From: Nematopogon swammerdamellus
Taxonomy: Eukaryota > Arthropoda > Insecta > Lepidoptera > Adelidae
DNA length: 64,000 nt
Direction: 5' to 3'
Assembly (NCBI GenBank): GCA_946902875.1
Contig: OX336345.1
Coordinates: 4,557,395-4,621,394, forward strand
Position numbers and translations under genes: made by a program. Below are positions 33,539 through 42,914 of the stretch, one piece after another (positions within the stretch are counted from its first letter, which is position 1; every line of letters starts with the position of its first letter). The notes under the pieces are model-generated. The model saw only the letters and a list, made by a program, of their open reading frames with translations, was not told the DNA's origin and ran no database searches.

Positions 33539-34325
33539 GCATCAAACAAATGAATAAAAAATCCTCTTCTCTTCTATAAAGTGAAAACCAATTGATCCAG
33601 TTTGTAAATTATTCACGGAAATGGATGGATTTTAAAACAAACCATCCATTACTCTCCAACGTCTGGCTCCAACAGTCTAATTTAATTTCTATTTACTAAG
33701 CAATGTTCACAAATGGTGCGATGGACCAATTAAAGCAAAGAAGAAAATTAAAAGCCGTTTAATTCGAAAAGCGAGAACATTCCATTTTTAAATTCATTCG
33801 GTCCGCAGCCGTTCGGCGCCGTCCGTTGTCGCATGAATGTAGTAAAATTGAAGGCAAAAAGTCCATAGAGTGTAAATTAAAAAGTTAAGCTCGGGGACTC
33901 CAATGTTAAATGTTGAACTCCTTTGGTACTAACTCAGTGTCGTAACTCTCGCAATTAAGTCGAATTAAAAAATAAAACTCAAAGGGAAAGAGAAGCACAA
34001 CAGCTGCCTGATTAAACGCCATCTCGTGCTGGCCATCAATAACAACATGCTTTAATTAAACACTTTTATACTCTTTTGAATGGCTACCCCGGTTCTGTGG
34101 AATAGAAAGACCTAACTTGGCGTCCCGTCCTCTGTAGTAGTCAGTTGGTGATTTTGGTTTACGATTTTCCTTTTATTTAAGACCAATACACCGACTGTGG
34201 AAATTTAAATATTTAGATTCTGGAGAAGAGAAAATGAACGAATATGAATATGCATCCGAGTGAAATCAATTCATAAAAGGTGAAATGTAATTAAGAACAA
34301 TTTTTAGTCGACAGAAGAGTTTATC
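33539..34325. other. Unassigned stretch
   Basis: AT-rich; no repeat of the families here and no gene recognised. Confidence 0.4.
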
Positions 34326-34540
34326 GAACTGCACGATTCTCTAAATCGTTCTTGTGTCGCACTGCAAATGTGTGGAAAGGGATTCCGGGGAATATTCCCT
34401 ACTCCTACAATCCACGGATCTTCAATTCGCTGCTGGTTAATACCCGCGACATTAGTCCGCCTTCAAGCCTGACTGGCACGTCTTCGGGGGAGAAATTGAC
34501 TGCGCCTGAAGCTTCGATCTTTGGCACAGCCAACGTGTGA
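34326..34540 (+). pseudogene. LINE reverse transcriptase C-terminal fragment
   Basis: A frame reads SFLCRTANVW/LCRTANVWKGIPGNI then RIFNSLLVNT, the end of a Jockey/CR1-like ORF2, followed by ISPPSSLTGTSSGEKLTAPE up to a stop. The CGATTCTCTAAATCGTTC upstream corresponds to the RFSKSF part in the 16715 copy. The distal 90 bases are shared with 4228-4355, so three 3' ends of related elements are in the window. It is a dead fragment. Confidence 0.7.
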
Positions 34541-34652
34541 AAATAAATTATGATAAATCAGTAAGCTCAAAACGGAAATCTCAATTGCTCATTTAAATTT
34601 TTTTATTTATTTCCTACAAATATAGATTTAGAGGTTTATAGAAACTAAAATT

Positions 34653-35021
34653 GTCAGCGTCGGTCGCTCAGTGGTGCAGTCGGTCGACTGTTCGCAACCC
34701 TGAGCGCGGTCAGTATTTGGATGGTTGACGGCTCGACCGTTGAAGGCTGACCGTGGTTCGGATTCCACGTAAAACTGTAAGTCCCTTCCCTCCTTACCAG
34801 GTGGTAGGGTTTATCCCGCCCGGATTGGTACCACCGCATTGAATGAAACGTTGGTCGAAACGGCTATGTAAATAGTTCATATTTTCCGTCCACTTCAGTG
34901 TAGCCGACATGAAATGAAGGGAAGCACTGACATGGCACCTATTTCACCCGGTGTTATGGGCTGACATCACGGATGTTGTAGGTGATGTAGCCAACGGTGT
35001 CAGTTCCCATAAAAAAAAAAA
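34653..35021 (+). mobile_element. Full-length family A SINE
   Basis: Head: GTCAGCGTCGGTCGCTCAGT (tRNA A-box), GAGCGCGGTCAGTATTTGG and ATGGTTGACGG (5S-like), GACCGTGGTTCGGATTCCAC (B-box). Core: CCAGGTGGTAGGGTTTATCC, TGGTACCACCGCATTGAATG. Then CGTCCACTTCAGTGTAGCC, the tail from GGGAAGCACTGACATGGCAC to TCCCATAAAA with an 11-base A run. It would be transcribed by RNA polymerase III and moved by a partner LINE; it has no coding capacity. Confidence 0.9.
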
Positions 35022-35403
35022 CAAATATTCAGTTCTATACAAACTCAGCAGCGAGCAACGCGATGGCCACTTTATTATTCCATTCCTTCAGTGCTGAAGT
35101 CCGTTGATAGTCCGAGCTTAGACAAGTATATAGTGTATTTTTCTAGTAGATAAGAAGAAGTAGATAGTTTCTGAACTAAAATTAAATAAATTCAAACATT
35201 CTGTGCTGCCTTATATGTGTGTATGCTCCAAGAACTTCTTCCTATATTGATTCGAATAGAGTTTCAAATATTCAGTTCTATACAAACTCAGCAGCGAGCA
35301 CGGCGATGGCCACTTTAACCGGTCTTTATAATTCCATTCCTTCAGTGCTGAAGTCCGTTGATAGTCCGGGCTTAGGGAAGTACATAGATAGTTTCTGAAC
35401 AAA
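35022..35403. repeat. Direct repeat pair of about 130 bp
   Basis: Both copies (about 35022-35130 and 35262-35403) share CAAATATTCAGTTCTATACA, AACTCAGCAGCGAGCA, GCGATGGCCACTTTA and TGCTGAAGTCCGTTGATAGT. A short piece, TAGATAGTTTCTGAAC, also recurs after each. The spacing is about 240 bases. It looks like a local duplication, not a family repeat. Confidence 0.8.
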
Positions 35404-35835
35404 GCGCTAACTGTTTTGTATGACCCAGTTGCTTTTTAAATGTCCAGCTCGGCCGTGGATTTAAAGTTTGAAACAAAATTCAGTTGTCCTGCGCTACGGA
35501 GATAGTTGAGCGGGGATGAAAGGGAATAATGTATACTAATTTATTCTGAAAGTAAAGCCCGCGGAATTTATCCGTTTTGAATTTTCTCTTCCTTAAAAAA
35601 TTATACATATACTCCAATCTACATTTGCGGCGGGTATGTGAAAACGCTGTGTGAAATGGGATGAAACAGCATCTAGCAATGGACTGACCTATTCTACGAG
35701 GGGGGTTGTGATGTCTCGTCAGTATACTCGTATATTGTAATAGTTCCTTGCAAGGGCGGATCCAGGACAGACGGGTAAAACGTGTTAAAAAAATTAACGA
35801 TTACAGGCAATGAGTTTCACTCACGTTCTTTCTGT

Positions 35836-35937
35836 TTTATGGAAACTGACACGGTTGGCTACATCAACTACAACATCCGCGATGTCATCCTATAACACCG
35901 GGTAAACTAGATGCCATGTCAGTGCTTCCTTTCATTT
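35836..35937 (-). mobile_element. Family A SINE, tail only
   Basis: TTTATGGAAACTGACACGGT, CAACATCCGCGATGTCATCC, CACCGGGTAAACTAGATGCC, ATGTCAGTGCTTCC. Short A tail. Confidence 0.8.
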
Positions 35938-36007
35938 GTTGAAGTTGTATTTGAAATTTAACCTGCATCAAAATGGACGGTACAATAGTACCACCTGCAA
36001 CGTTACG

Positions 36008-36158
36008 GTATAATGCGCGGGGCGGATCTTGGCGTGTCGCCGCCGCAGCGGTTCGTCGGTGTTCTCCCTCGCACCCGCACCGTACTTGTATAGTTTATAC
36101 GCGTGGCGGGTCGCCCGCTGCGGCGACGACACGCCGAGATCCGTCCCGGGCACTATAC
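36008..36158. repeat. GC-rich inverted repeat, 44-bp arms
   Basis: Left arm GGGGCGGATCTTGGCGTGTC then GCCGCAGCGG pairs with right arm CCGCTGCGGCGACGACACGC then CGAGATCCGTCCC, with about four mismatches; the outer bases GTATAATGC and GCACTATAC also pair. The spacer is about 63 bases. Two tandem ACTATACTGACCCGCTC units follow. It could be a small MITE, a hairpin transcript or a tRNA-like relic; I see no terminal duplication. Confidence 0.7.
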
Positions 36159-36691
36159 TGACCCGCTCACTATACTGACCCGCTCACTAAATACATAAAT
36201 TAATAAAGTTATCACTAGTACTGCCAGCGGTATCTCCCGAACGACCTCGCCGTGCCTCCGCTCGATAAGGGTAGTAACTCCACCGTTTTCATTAACCTCC
36301 ACACAATGAGATACAAATTTTAACACAACAATGTCAACGTAAAAGGGCGTAATGGCCGAGAGGGCACCTACAAAATTATGCAATACACAAATAAATGGCC
36401 CTTAATGAGTTTAAATTTGTGTTTATTTACATATAAAGCGAAAAGGAAACACACACTTCTTTTGTGAGAAATATTATGTTATATACGGTAAAGAATTAAC
36501 CGCCGTATTTTTCCCGTCCGTAAATTAAATTAGCATTAAATTAGAATGAACATAAATTTCGGTGGAGTGGGATTGGACGAGCAATTTGACCACGGGCACG
36601 AGATAAGAGCTGAAGAGACGTCGCCTCGTGGTACTTTATTGTTATTGACGTCCAAACTGAGATAAGAGAACGAAATTCCCACTTTATACGG
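36159..36691. other. Unassigned stretch
   Basis: No gene or family repeat recognised. Confidence 0.4.
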
Positions 36692-36899
36692 AACAAGCTG
36701 TGCCCGCGGCTCCGCCCGCTCTCATATTTCACTTCACTGCTAACCTCATAAGCCATTTAGCGTGATAGTAAGTAGCCTATAGTTGATGGGAAGAATCAAG
36801 CTATCCGTAGAATTTTGTTTTATTAAAATCGGTTCAGTGGTTCTCGAGTTATAAGCGGACAGACAGACAGAAAGCAGACGTTGGATTTTATTATAGGTA
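36692..36899 (-). mobile_element. Helitron-like element, copy 2 of a near-identical pair
   Basis: Base for base almost the same as 28720-28944, from ACAGCTTGTT at the 3' end to TACCTATAATAAAATCC at the 5' end, except for the 16-base gap in the (CAGA) part and a C/T difference. The flanks are unrelated, so these are two insertions of one recently active sequence. Confidence 0.7.
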
Positions 36900-37021
36900 A
36901 AGGAAGCTTTGGATAAGGTTGCATTCGGCAAATCGCCGCGGCTTCGTGTATTTCGATTCGCCCGAAATTCTTGTGCTATCCTGAGGAAAATGGTATAGAT
37001 TATGTTTATTGTTTATTGATC

Positions 37022-37337
37022 TGTGTGGGGCCGATACTTAATAAGAATAGCTCCACTGCATCTCTCCCCGTGCATGTCGTAAAAGGCGAATAAGGGATAA
37101 GGACAAGATGCCGTGCATACGGGCGACAGGCTAGCCACCTCTCACCTTGCCGCGGTCTTTCCACCGAGGAATGCAGCAGGTGGGCCTTCGTGCCTTACTT
37201 GCTGCCTGATATTATTATCTTGTCCAAACGTGGGGGTCGGTGTTGTACTGTAATTTACCTGAGTACTCGCAGCACAACACCGATTACTCTGCTTACCCCG
37301 ATTGTCGGGATACGGCGTGTGGGGTGTGTGTGTATGT
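37022..37337 (+). mobile_element. Full-length family B element
   Basis: From TGTGTGGGGCCGATACTTAA through GTCGTAAAAGGCGAATAAGG, GGTGGGCCTTCGTGCCTTAC and CTCTGCTTACCCCGATTGTC to GTGTGTGTATGTG. About 13 bases of the AATACTTTGCGAAACGTGG part are lost. No clear target-site duplication. A 30-base scrap of the family A tail (AGGTGCCATGTCAGTGCTTC, 37394-37424) follows. Confidence 0.85.
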
Positions 37338-37609
37338 GATAAGTCATGTCATAACTGGTGCCACTGGCTGGCTGTCATAACTGGTGGTGGGTGTACTAGG
37401 TGCCATGTCAGTGCTTCCCTTCATTTTGTGATGGAGAAAATATTGGTAAATATGGTAGAGTTGTTTAGATACACTTGTCAAGAATTTGATTATCCACATC
37501 CTGTCCAGGAACTAATAATTTCGATGTATTATTTTCAATGGTAAATTTTATAAATAGCAATTTTGAAGATGGATTAAAAATTTCCGGTTATAGAACATAC
37601 AGAGTATGC

Positions 37610-37890
37610 CAGAAAGCGCGACATATGGCGCCGAGCCACCCATAAGATGCCTAACGACGCCTATGGACATTCGGGGTCGCATGCGGGGTTTGAAAATGCC
37701 ATGCCGGCCTGACGGGTGCCTATAGTAGGCACCCGTCCGGCATGGCATTGCAAAGCAAACAAAACATGCTCTCCCTGCCCCTCTTGAAGGACCTGAGACT
37801 GTATTTGGGGGATAATATGTGGGCAGGGAGAGCGTTCCAGTGTTTACCAGTTCTGTGGAGGAAAGATCTGCAGAACCGATTGAGGAATTT
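37610..37890 (-). mobile_element. Family H SINE, near full body
   Basis: Minus strand from CTGCAGATCTTTCCTCCACA, GAACTGGTAAACACTGG, GCTCTCCCTGCCCACATATT, AGTCTCAGGTCCTTCAAGAG to GCATGCGACCCCGAATGTCC, ATAGGCGTCGTTAGGCATCT, TATGGGTGGCTCGGCGCC. The middle (GGCACCCGTCAGGCCGGCAT) is duplicated in inverted orientation and forms the palindrome at 37695. Confidence 0.85.
37695..37749. repeat. Palindrome inside the family H copy
   Basis: AATGCCATGCCGG, three extra bases, GACGGGTGCCT pairs with AGGCACCCGTC and CCGGCATGGCATT around ATAGT. Other H copies have only one orientation of this segment, so the second half was made by copying the first in reverse. Confidence 0.85.
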
Positions 37891-37966
37891 GTTATTTTAT
37901 TTTTGTTATAATAAATATAGTTTTTTGTTGTTATTTTTTTTCCTTTATATACTGTTTTAGCCTTTC

Positions 37967-38352
37967 TTTTTTTTTTATGGAAACTGACACGGTTGGCTAC
38001 ATCACCTACAACGTCCGTGATGTCAGCCCATAACACCGGGTGAACTAGGTGCCATGTCAGTGCTTCCCCCTTTGATCGTGCCGGCTACACTGAACTGGTC
38101 GGAAAACACCAACTATTTACATAGCCGTTTAGACCGACGTTTCATTCAGTGCGGTGGTATCAACCCGGGCGGGTTAAACCCTACCACCAAATAAGATTAG
38201 GAGGGAAGGGACCTACAGTTTTACGAGGAATCCGAACCTCGGTCAGCCTCCAACGGTCAGCGGTCACCCATCCAAGTACTGACCGCACCCAGCGTTGCTT
38301 AACATTCAATAGCGACAGTTGACTGTCTGCACCACTGAGCTATCGAGGCTGA
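37967..38352 (-). mobile_element. Full-length family A SINE, best head copy
   Basis: Minus strand: CAGCCTCGATAGCTCAGTGG (A-box), then TTAAGCAACGCTGGGTGCGG and TCAGTACTTGGATGGGTGAC, which match the 3' half of insect 5S rRNA closely, then GACCGAGGTTCGGATTCCTC (B-box). The standard core and tail follow, ending in an 11-base A run. It is the clearest example of the mixed tRNA/5S head. The flanks TAGCCTTTCTT and TGGCCTTTATT may be an imperfect target-site duplication. Confidence 0.9.
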
Positions 38353-38520
38353 AAAATGGCCTTTATTGTTTCTTTGTTAAAAAACTATATTTACACAAAT
38401 TCTGACACACCTATTTAACACTTACTCTATAATGAATGTAACATTACTGGATCAATATGGCTTACCAGTATTTGACACCACACTGAATTAATACCAGGTA
38501 TGTAAAAAATTTCATTAAGT

Positions 38521-38645
38521 ATTTTTTTTATGGAAACTGACACGCTTTACTTCATCACCTACAACATCCATGATGTCAGCCGATAACACCGGGTGAACTA
38601 GGTACCATGTCAGTGCTTCCCTTCGGTCGTCGGTCGTGCCGGCTT
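38521..38645 (-). mobile_element. Family A SINE, tail only
   Basis: ATGGAAACTGACACGCTTTA, CATCCATGATGTCAGCCGAT, GGGTGAACTAGGTACCATGT and CTTCGGTCGTCGGTCGTGCC, where CGGTCGT is duplicated. Confidence 0.85.
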
Positions 38646-39311
38646 CATGCCCTACTTTTAAAATTTTTTTTTTCCTCTACGTTCAAAATCCTACAAATTA
38701 ACACAAATAACAATAACTCCCTCCTGCGCGGTCCCAACTCGTGCTAAGAAAGTACAGTTTAGACGGAGAGGGTTGTTCTCACGTAATCATTTTATGAATC
38801 TTAGGAGCTCCTACGTGCAGGAGATATCTAGGACGACGTGCCCCGACCCCGCGCGCCTGCGGTAGTTAGCAGCAAAACTATTTATGCGCGCGAGAACGTT
38901 GATGTCTTGTGGATTTGACAATTAAAAAAAAAATTGGTTGTCTGTAACGTCGGTTTACGGACGATAGTTTTACGTGATGACGTCTTTAAGTACATGATAA
39001 AAATGTGAAAATAAAGATTAATTATCAATATAATTTTTTGTATTTTTATATAAGTTTTTGTAGAATATAAAATATGTAAAATTTATTTAGGTACATGATA
39101 AAAATGTGAAAATAAAGATTAATTTATCAATATAAACTTTTAATTTACGCCATCTACATATCGAAGCGCATACTACAACGTTGCAACACCTGCGACTACC
39201 TAACTGACCGCTGCAGTATTTCATTTACTATTGACGCTAGATGTGGACGCTAGATGTCGCTCCATGAAATCTTCATATACTGTTGAGAAAATTTGCCGCG
39301 ATAGGTACAGG
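38646..39311. other. Unassigned stretch with a short direct repeat
   Basis: GTACATGATAAAAATGTGAA plus AATAAAGATTAAT occurs at about 38992 and again at 39092, a direct repeat of about 48 bases. 38700-38890 is GC-richer (CTCCTACGTGCAGGAGATAT, CCCCGCGCGCCTGCGG) and may be the end of a retrotransposon, but I cannot read its protein. Confidence 0.4.
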
Positions 39312-39382
39312 TCGATTAGCCCGCGTGGTTAAGACCTCTGGTCAGTGATGGTGGCAGGGACCGCGGGTTCGACGCAAAAGAC
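39312..39382 (+). mobile_element. tRNA-like SINE head
   Basis: GATTAGCCCGCGTGGTTAAG resembles a tRNA A-box region, and 40 bases later GACCGCGGGTTCGACGCAAA resembles a B-box. The acceptor stem does not close, so this is a SINE head and not a working tRNA gene. What follows is not one of the other families here. Confidence 0.5.
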
Positions 39383-40597
39383 GGAGAAATATATTGTATT
39401 TCCTACTATTGTACTATTGTATTTGCCTCTCTATCGCGCTCTCGCTTGCACACACAGGTTTAGATGGAACGTGACACTTCTTCGTGCGTGCAGCCGGTGT
39501 TCATCAATTTATAAGACGTGACGTCATCACGTCAAAAAACTGTTGGAACATTCTGTTTTGAATAACAGACAATTCGTTTTCTTTTATCGTTTACGTCAAT
39601 TTCAATGGAATTAGTTATCACATCGTACGTTAGAGGCGCTCCAATTTTTTTTTCCGTGTTACACGTACGGTTTTTCGTTTAATTACATAGTCGAACCAAT
39701 TCAATCATGTTATCTATGGGGCCTTAGTTAATTACGACCCACACAGCGATACACAGATCATTTATACACGTTGTTACATTAATTGGTGGTATACTCGAAA
39801 GATGAAAGGGGGTGATTCTACGCCTGAAAGTGAACACATTTTGTTTTGTGACGAGAGATTTTTTTTTTACTTTTTCATACAAAAATAATGCAAATTTTAA
39901 AAATATTGACACAAAGACAAGTGACTTCTTTGCTATTTATAATATATTTATACATGTATTTACAACTATTACATAAATGTAAATGCTTAGTATTAAAATA
40001 AAAAATATACCTAAAATAAATAAGATTTTTTTTTATGTAATCCAGTAAATTTATTTATACTAGGTACAAATAAAAAATATTTATTTATACTAGGTACACT
40101 TATTTATTGTTATAGTTAAAAATAAATTTAAGTTTCACATACATAATCATATTTCGATGAAATTCAACAAAAAGTACCACCAGTATAAAGATTTCTTTAG
40201 AAAAAGTCAATTCACACTAACAACAACCCGAGCCGCGAGCCACGTCCACAAAATCTTGCGTCCGCCTCGAGAGACCCGACATTTGTCCCGGCGGCTATAC
40301 TTTGCGGTAGTTTAAAAATACTCACGCTCCGCGCCACCTGTAACGAAAGAGTCAAGTTTTCAGTCACGTCCTGAAGAAACTTCAACTTTCATAAATTTCA
40401 GACGCGCGACACGAAATAAAGTTAGCGGTAATGCTAAGTAATATACACTTGTAACGACTCTGAGTTGTTGTTTTGTACTGAAGTCGGGACCTACTTCAAC
40501 ATACACTCACTACCCAGCTATTACCCGTAAATGACAAGATGGAGGCAGAATGCTGAGAATATAATATTCACATAACTTTTTAGCATAACTTTTCTGC
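39383..40597. other. AT-rich unassigned stretch
   Basis: No gene. 40025-40100 has two copies of TTTATTTATACTAGGTACA, a short tandem duplication. Confidence 0.4.
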
Positions 40598-40728
40598 ACC
40601 AGGTTCTAGGTGGGTAAAAATACGAACTATTTGCATATATAGCCGCTTAGACCGATTTTTTTTTCAGTACGGTGGTACCAACCCGGGCGGTTTAAACTCT
40701 ATCACCTATCAGTAAGAAGGGAACTACC
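40598..40728 (-). mobile_element. Family A SINE, core fragment
   Basis: AGGTTCTAGGTGGGTAAAAA is diverged, then ACGAACTATTTGCATATATA, GTACGGTGGTACCAACCCGG, GCGGTTTAAACTCTATCACC and AGTAAGAAGGGAACTACC. Both tail and head are missing. Confidence 0.75.
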
Positions 40729-40782
40729 AAAGAGTTTGTATTAACGTCGCTGAGCGCAGCGACGTAATACAAACTCTTTGGG
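40728..40782. repeat. Near-perfect palindrome with 24-base arms
   Basis: CAAAGAGTTTGTATTAACGT then CGCT pairs with AGCG then ACGTAATACAAACTCTTTG with a single unpaired T. GGGAACTAC lies directly on both sides (40720-40727 and 40780-40788), a nine-base direct repeat that could be a target-site duplication of a tiny hairpin insertion. Confidence 0.8.
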
Positions 40783-40794
40783 AACTACAATGTA

Positions 40795-41000
40795 ATATAG
40801 TATCTTTGGAACCGTAATAGCTAGCCGGTTGGAATTTTCGGAAAATATGTGTTATTTTGCCGGATATAACAACAAATAATAAAAAAATAAAAAAGTTAGG
40901 AATACTTACCATACAAAAAATTTCTTTTTTTCAAAAAACAAATTTTTTTGGTGCGGTATTAGGTACGCGAGTCCGATTCGAACTTGGCCGGTTTTTTTGC
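40795..41000 (-). repeat. Family E repeat, partial
   Basis: GTATCTTTGGAACCGTAATA, GCTAGCCGGTTGGAATTTTC, AATATGTGTTATTTTGCCGG, ATATAACAACAAATAATAAA, then GGTGCGGTATTAGGTACGCG and AGTCCGATTCGAACTTGGCC. The (GACA) end is missing. Confidence 0.8.
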
Positions 41001-41723
41001 CGGACACTTTCTCCATACAAAATCGTCTTTTGGCATTTATTTTTTTATCCCTTATTTTAAGCATACCTTATCCGATTTTTAGAATTATTTTTTTTTTGTA
41101 ATAAGGATAGTCGAATCTACGTTTATGTCTTTTAATTTTTTGAATATCTAAACTGATGATTCAATAAAGCTTGATGAATTTCATGACATCAAAAAATTTT
41201 TAAATCAAATTTTTTCGGTCGAAATATTTTTTTTAGCTCCGGTGTTGCAGGTATATTACATTAAAAAAAATGACAGGAACGTAGATTAGAATGTCCTTAT
41301 GACAAGAAAAAAAAAATTTTAAAATCGGATAAGGTTTAGGGGGCTACAAATCATAAATGCCGAATGACGATTTTGTATTACGATTAACTTGCGTCTCATC
41401 TTAAGGCCATGAACGACGACGGTCGCTCGATCGCACAACTGAGGGTGACAACCTATACAATGAATAGACACAAATGCGGATCAAATTCACGACAAAATTA
41501 CACCATTGATATCGAATCAACCAGATCCAATCATCGCATCAATGAAACCCTGGTTATTACCGCCTACACAGTAATAATATATACCTACAGATCACTTACA
41601 TAATGACCATGAGGGGCTATTTGCATATTGTAAGATCAACTATCAAATTGTAGATATACCTGTAGAACCTTTTCACTTTGGGTCCAGATTTTTCTAAAAA
41701 TCTAACATTGAGTTTACAAATTC
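41001..41723. other. Unassigned stretch
   Basis: Contains an imperfect inverted repeat: TACCTTATCCGATTTTTAGA at about 41065 and AAAATCGGATAAGGTTTAGG at about 41322, with AAAAATTTT runs between, spanning about 280 bases. It could be an old fold-back element. No gene. Confidence 0.4.
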
Positions 41724-41892
41724 TTGTGCATCCGTTTTGAACTAGGTGCCATACCCCCCTTAATTTTTTACTTTTTGTTTGCGCTAGGCTTACATATTCT
41801 CCAAAAAATTCAACCGACTACCTATTGCATTTCAAAATTCAGAAGAGACAGCGCTCGAACGGACGAACGGACAGACAGACAGACAGACATAC

Positions 41893-41923
<31 letters not shown>

Positions 41924-41930
41924 TTAAAAA
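41724..41930 (+). repeat. Family E-like repeat with long (GACA)n run
   Basis: TTTGAACTAGGTGCCATACC, CCCCTTAATTTTTTACTTTT, CTCCAAAAAATTCAACCGAC, GAACGGACGAACGG and a 50-base (ACAG)n run at 41869-41923. It is diverged from the other E copies in the left part. Confidence 0.65.
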
Positions 41931-42208
41931 GAAAGTGTGCACACTGGCTTCAAATACTTTGCTTTTCAAAATTATTATTCACTAACAATGGTGTAATTTT
42001 GTCGTGAAATTTTATCTTTTTAATCCTGACAATATGTTTAAAAGTGCCCTTTTTAAACCCCCTAAAGACGGCTATATAATCTATACATATCTATACATAT
42101 AATAAAATCGTAAAGGTAAGAAAGTCTGTACATTAAATGTATTCGGAAAAAAACTAACCAGGGTGGCTTAAAATGAGATACTGAACATATTAGAACAGTT
42201 TTTAAATT

Positions 42209-42238
42209 TTTTGTTTGTTTGTTTGTTTGTTTGTTTGT
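42209..42238. repeat. (TTTG)n microsatellite
   Basis: Seven perfect GTTT units inside the first Helitron 5' region, followed by TACGCGCATCACGCAAAAAC. The copy at 42546 has no such expansion. Confidence 0.9.
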
Positions 42239-42914
42239 ACGCGCATCACGCAAAAACCACTGGACGGAATTAGACGAAACTTTGTATAGTGGCAGTTTAT
42301 ATGCCGGGTTAACATAATACGTAAAAAAATAACAAAAATAAAAAAAAAATCAACAATTATAAACATTATTGCGCGTTTAAAATCACGTAGTCCAAAGTAC
42401 ATAATTATATCTTGAGAACTGGCAGCAAATACAATTTGAATAAAATATTCATTCGAAATTTAAAAACAAGCAGATACAACGAAAATGACAGTTCTTCTTT
42501 TTTATAACTTGAACACAATAGTCTATACATATTATATCTATTCTTTCTATACATATAATAAAATCGTAAATGCAAAAATGTCTATTTGTACGCTCATCTC
42601 GCAAAAACCACTGAACGGAATTTGACGAAACTTTTTATAGTGACAGTGTATATCCCGGATTAACATAATAATTAAAAAATATAATAAAAATCACGTAATC
42701 CAAAGTAAAGTTAAAAAACAATTTTAAATGTCATGTTGACAACGGAGAACTGTCATCCCGACGTGAGCTGGCCGGTGACAAATTGTTTGATAAATAAGAA
42801 AATATAATTGAAAGTCGAAGTTATGTCGCTGTCATCGGTGCAATAAAATTTATATATCTGTTGCCCGCGGCTTCGCTCGCGTGAAATTCGTATTTCAAAA
42901 AAAGAAAGTAAGTA

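Noticed and set aside
37548..38036. A 162-codon minus-strand open frame, among the longest in the window
   Set aside because: It translates a family A SINE tail and part of a family H copy plus their junction; other copies do not keep the frame.
38230..38352. Possible 5S rRNA gene or pseudogene
   Set aside because: Only the 3' half is 5S-like and it recurs in the same position in several SINE copies, so it is part of the SINE head.
41060..41345. Imperfect inverted repeat around TACCTTATCCGATTTTTAGA
   Set aside because: Arms are short and mismatched and AT-rich; too weak to call an element, so it is only mentioned in the stretch entry.
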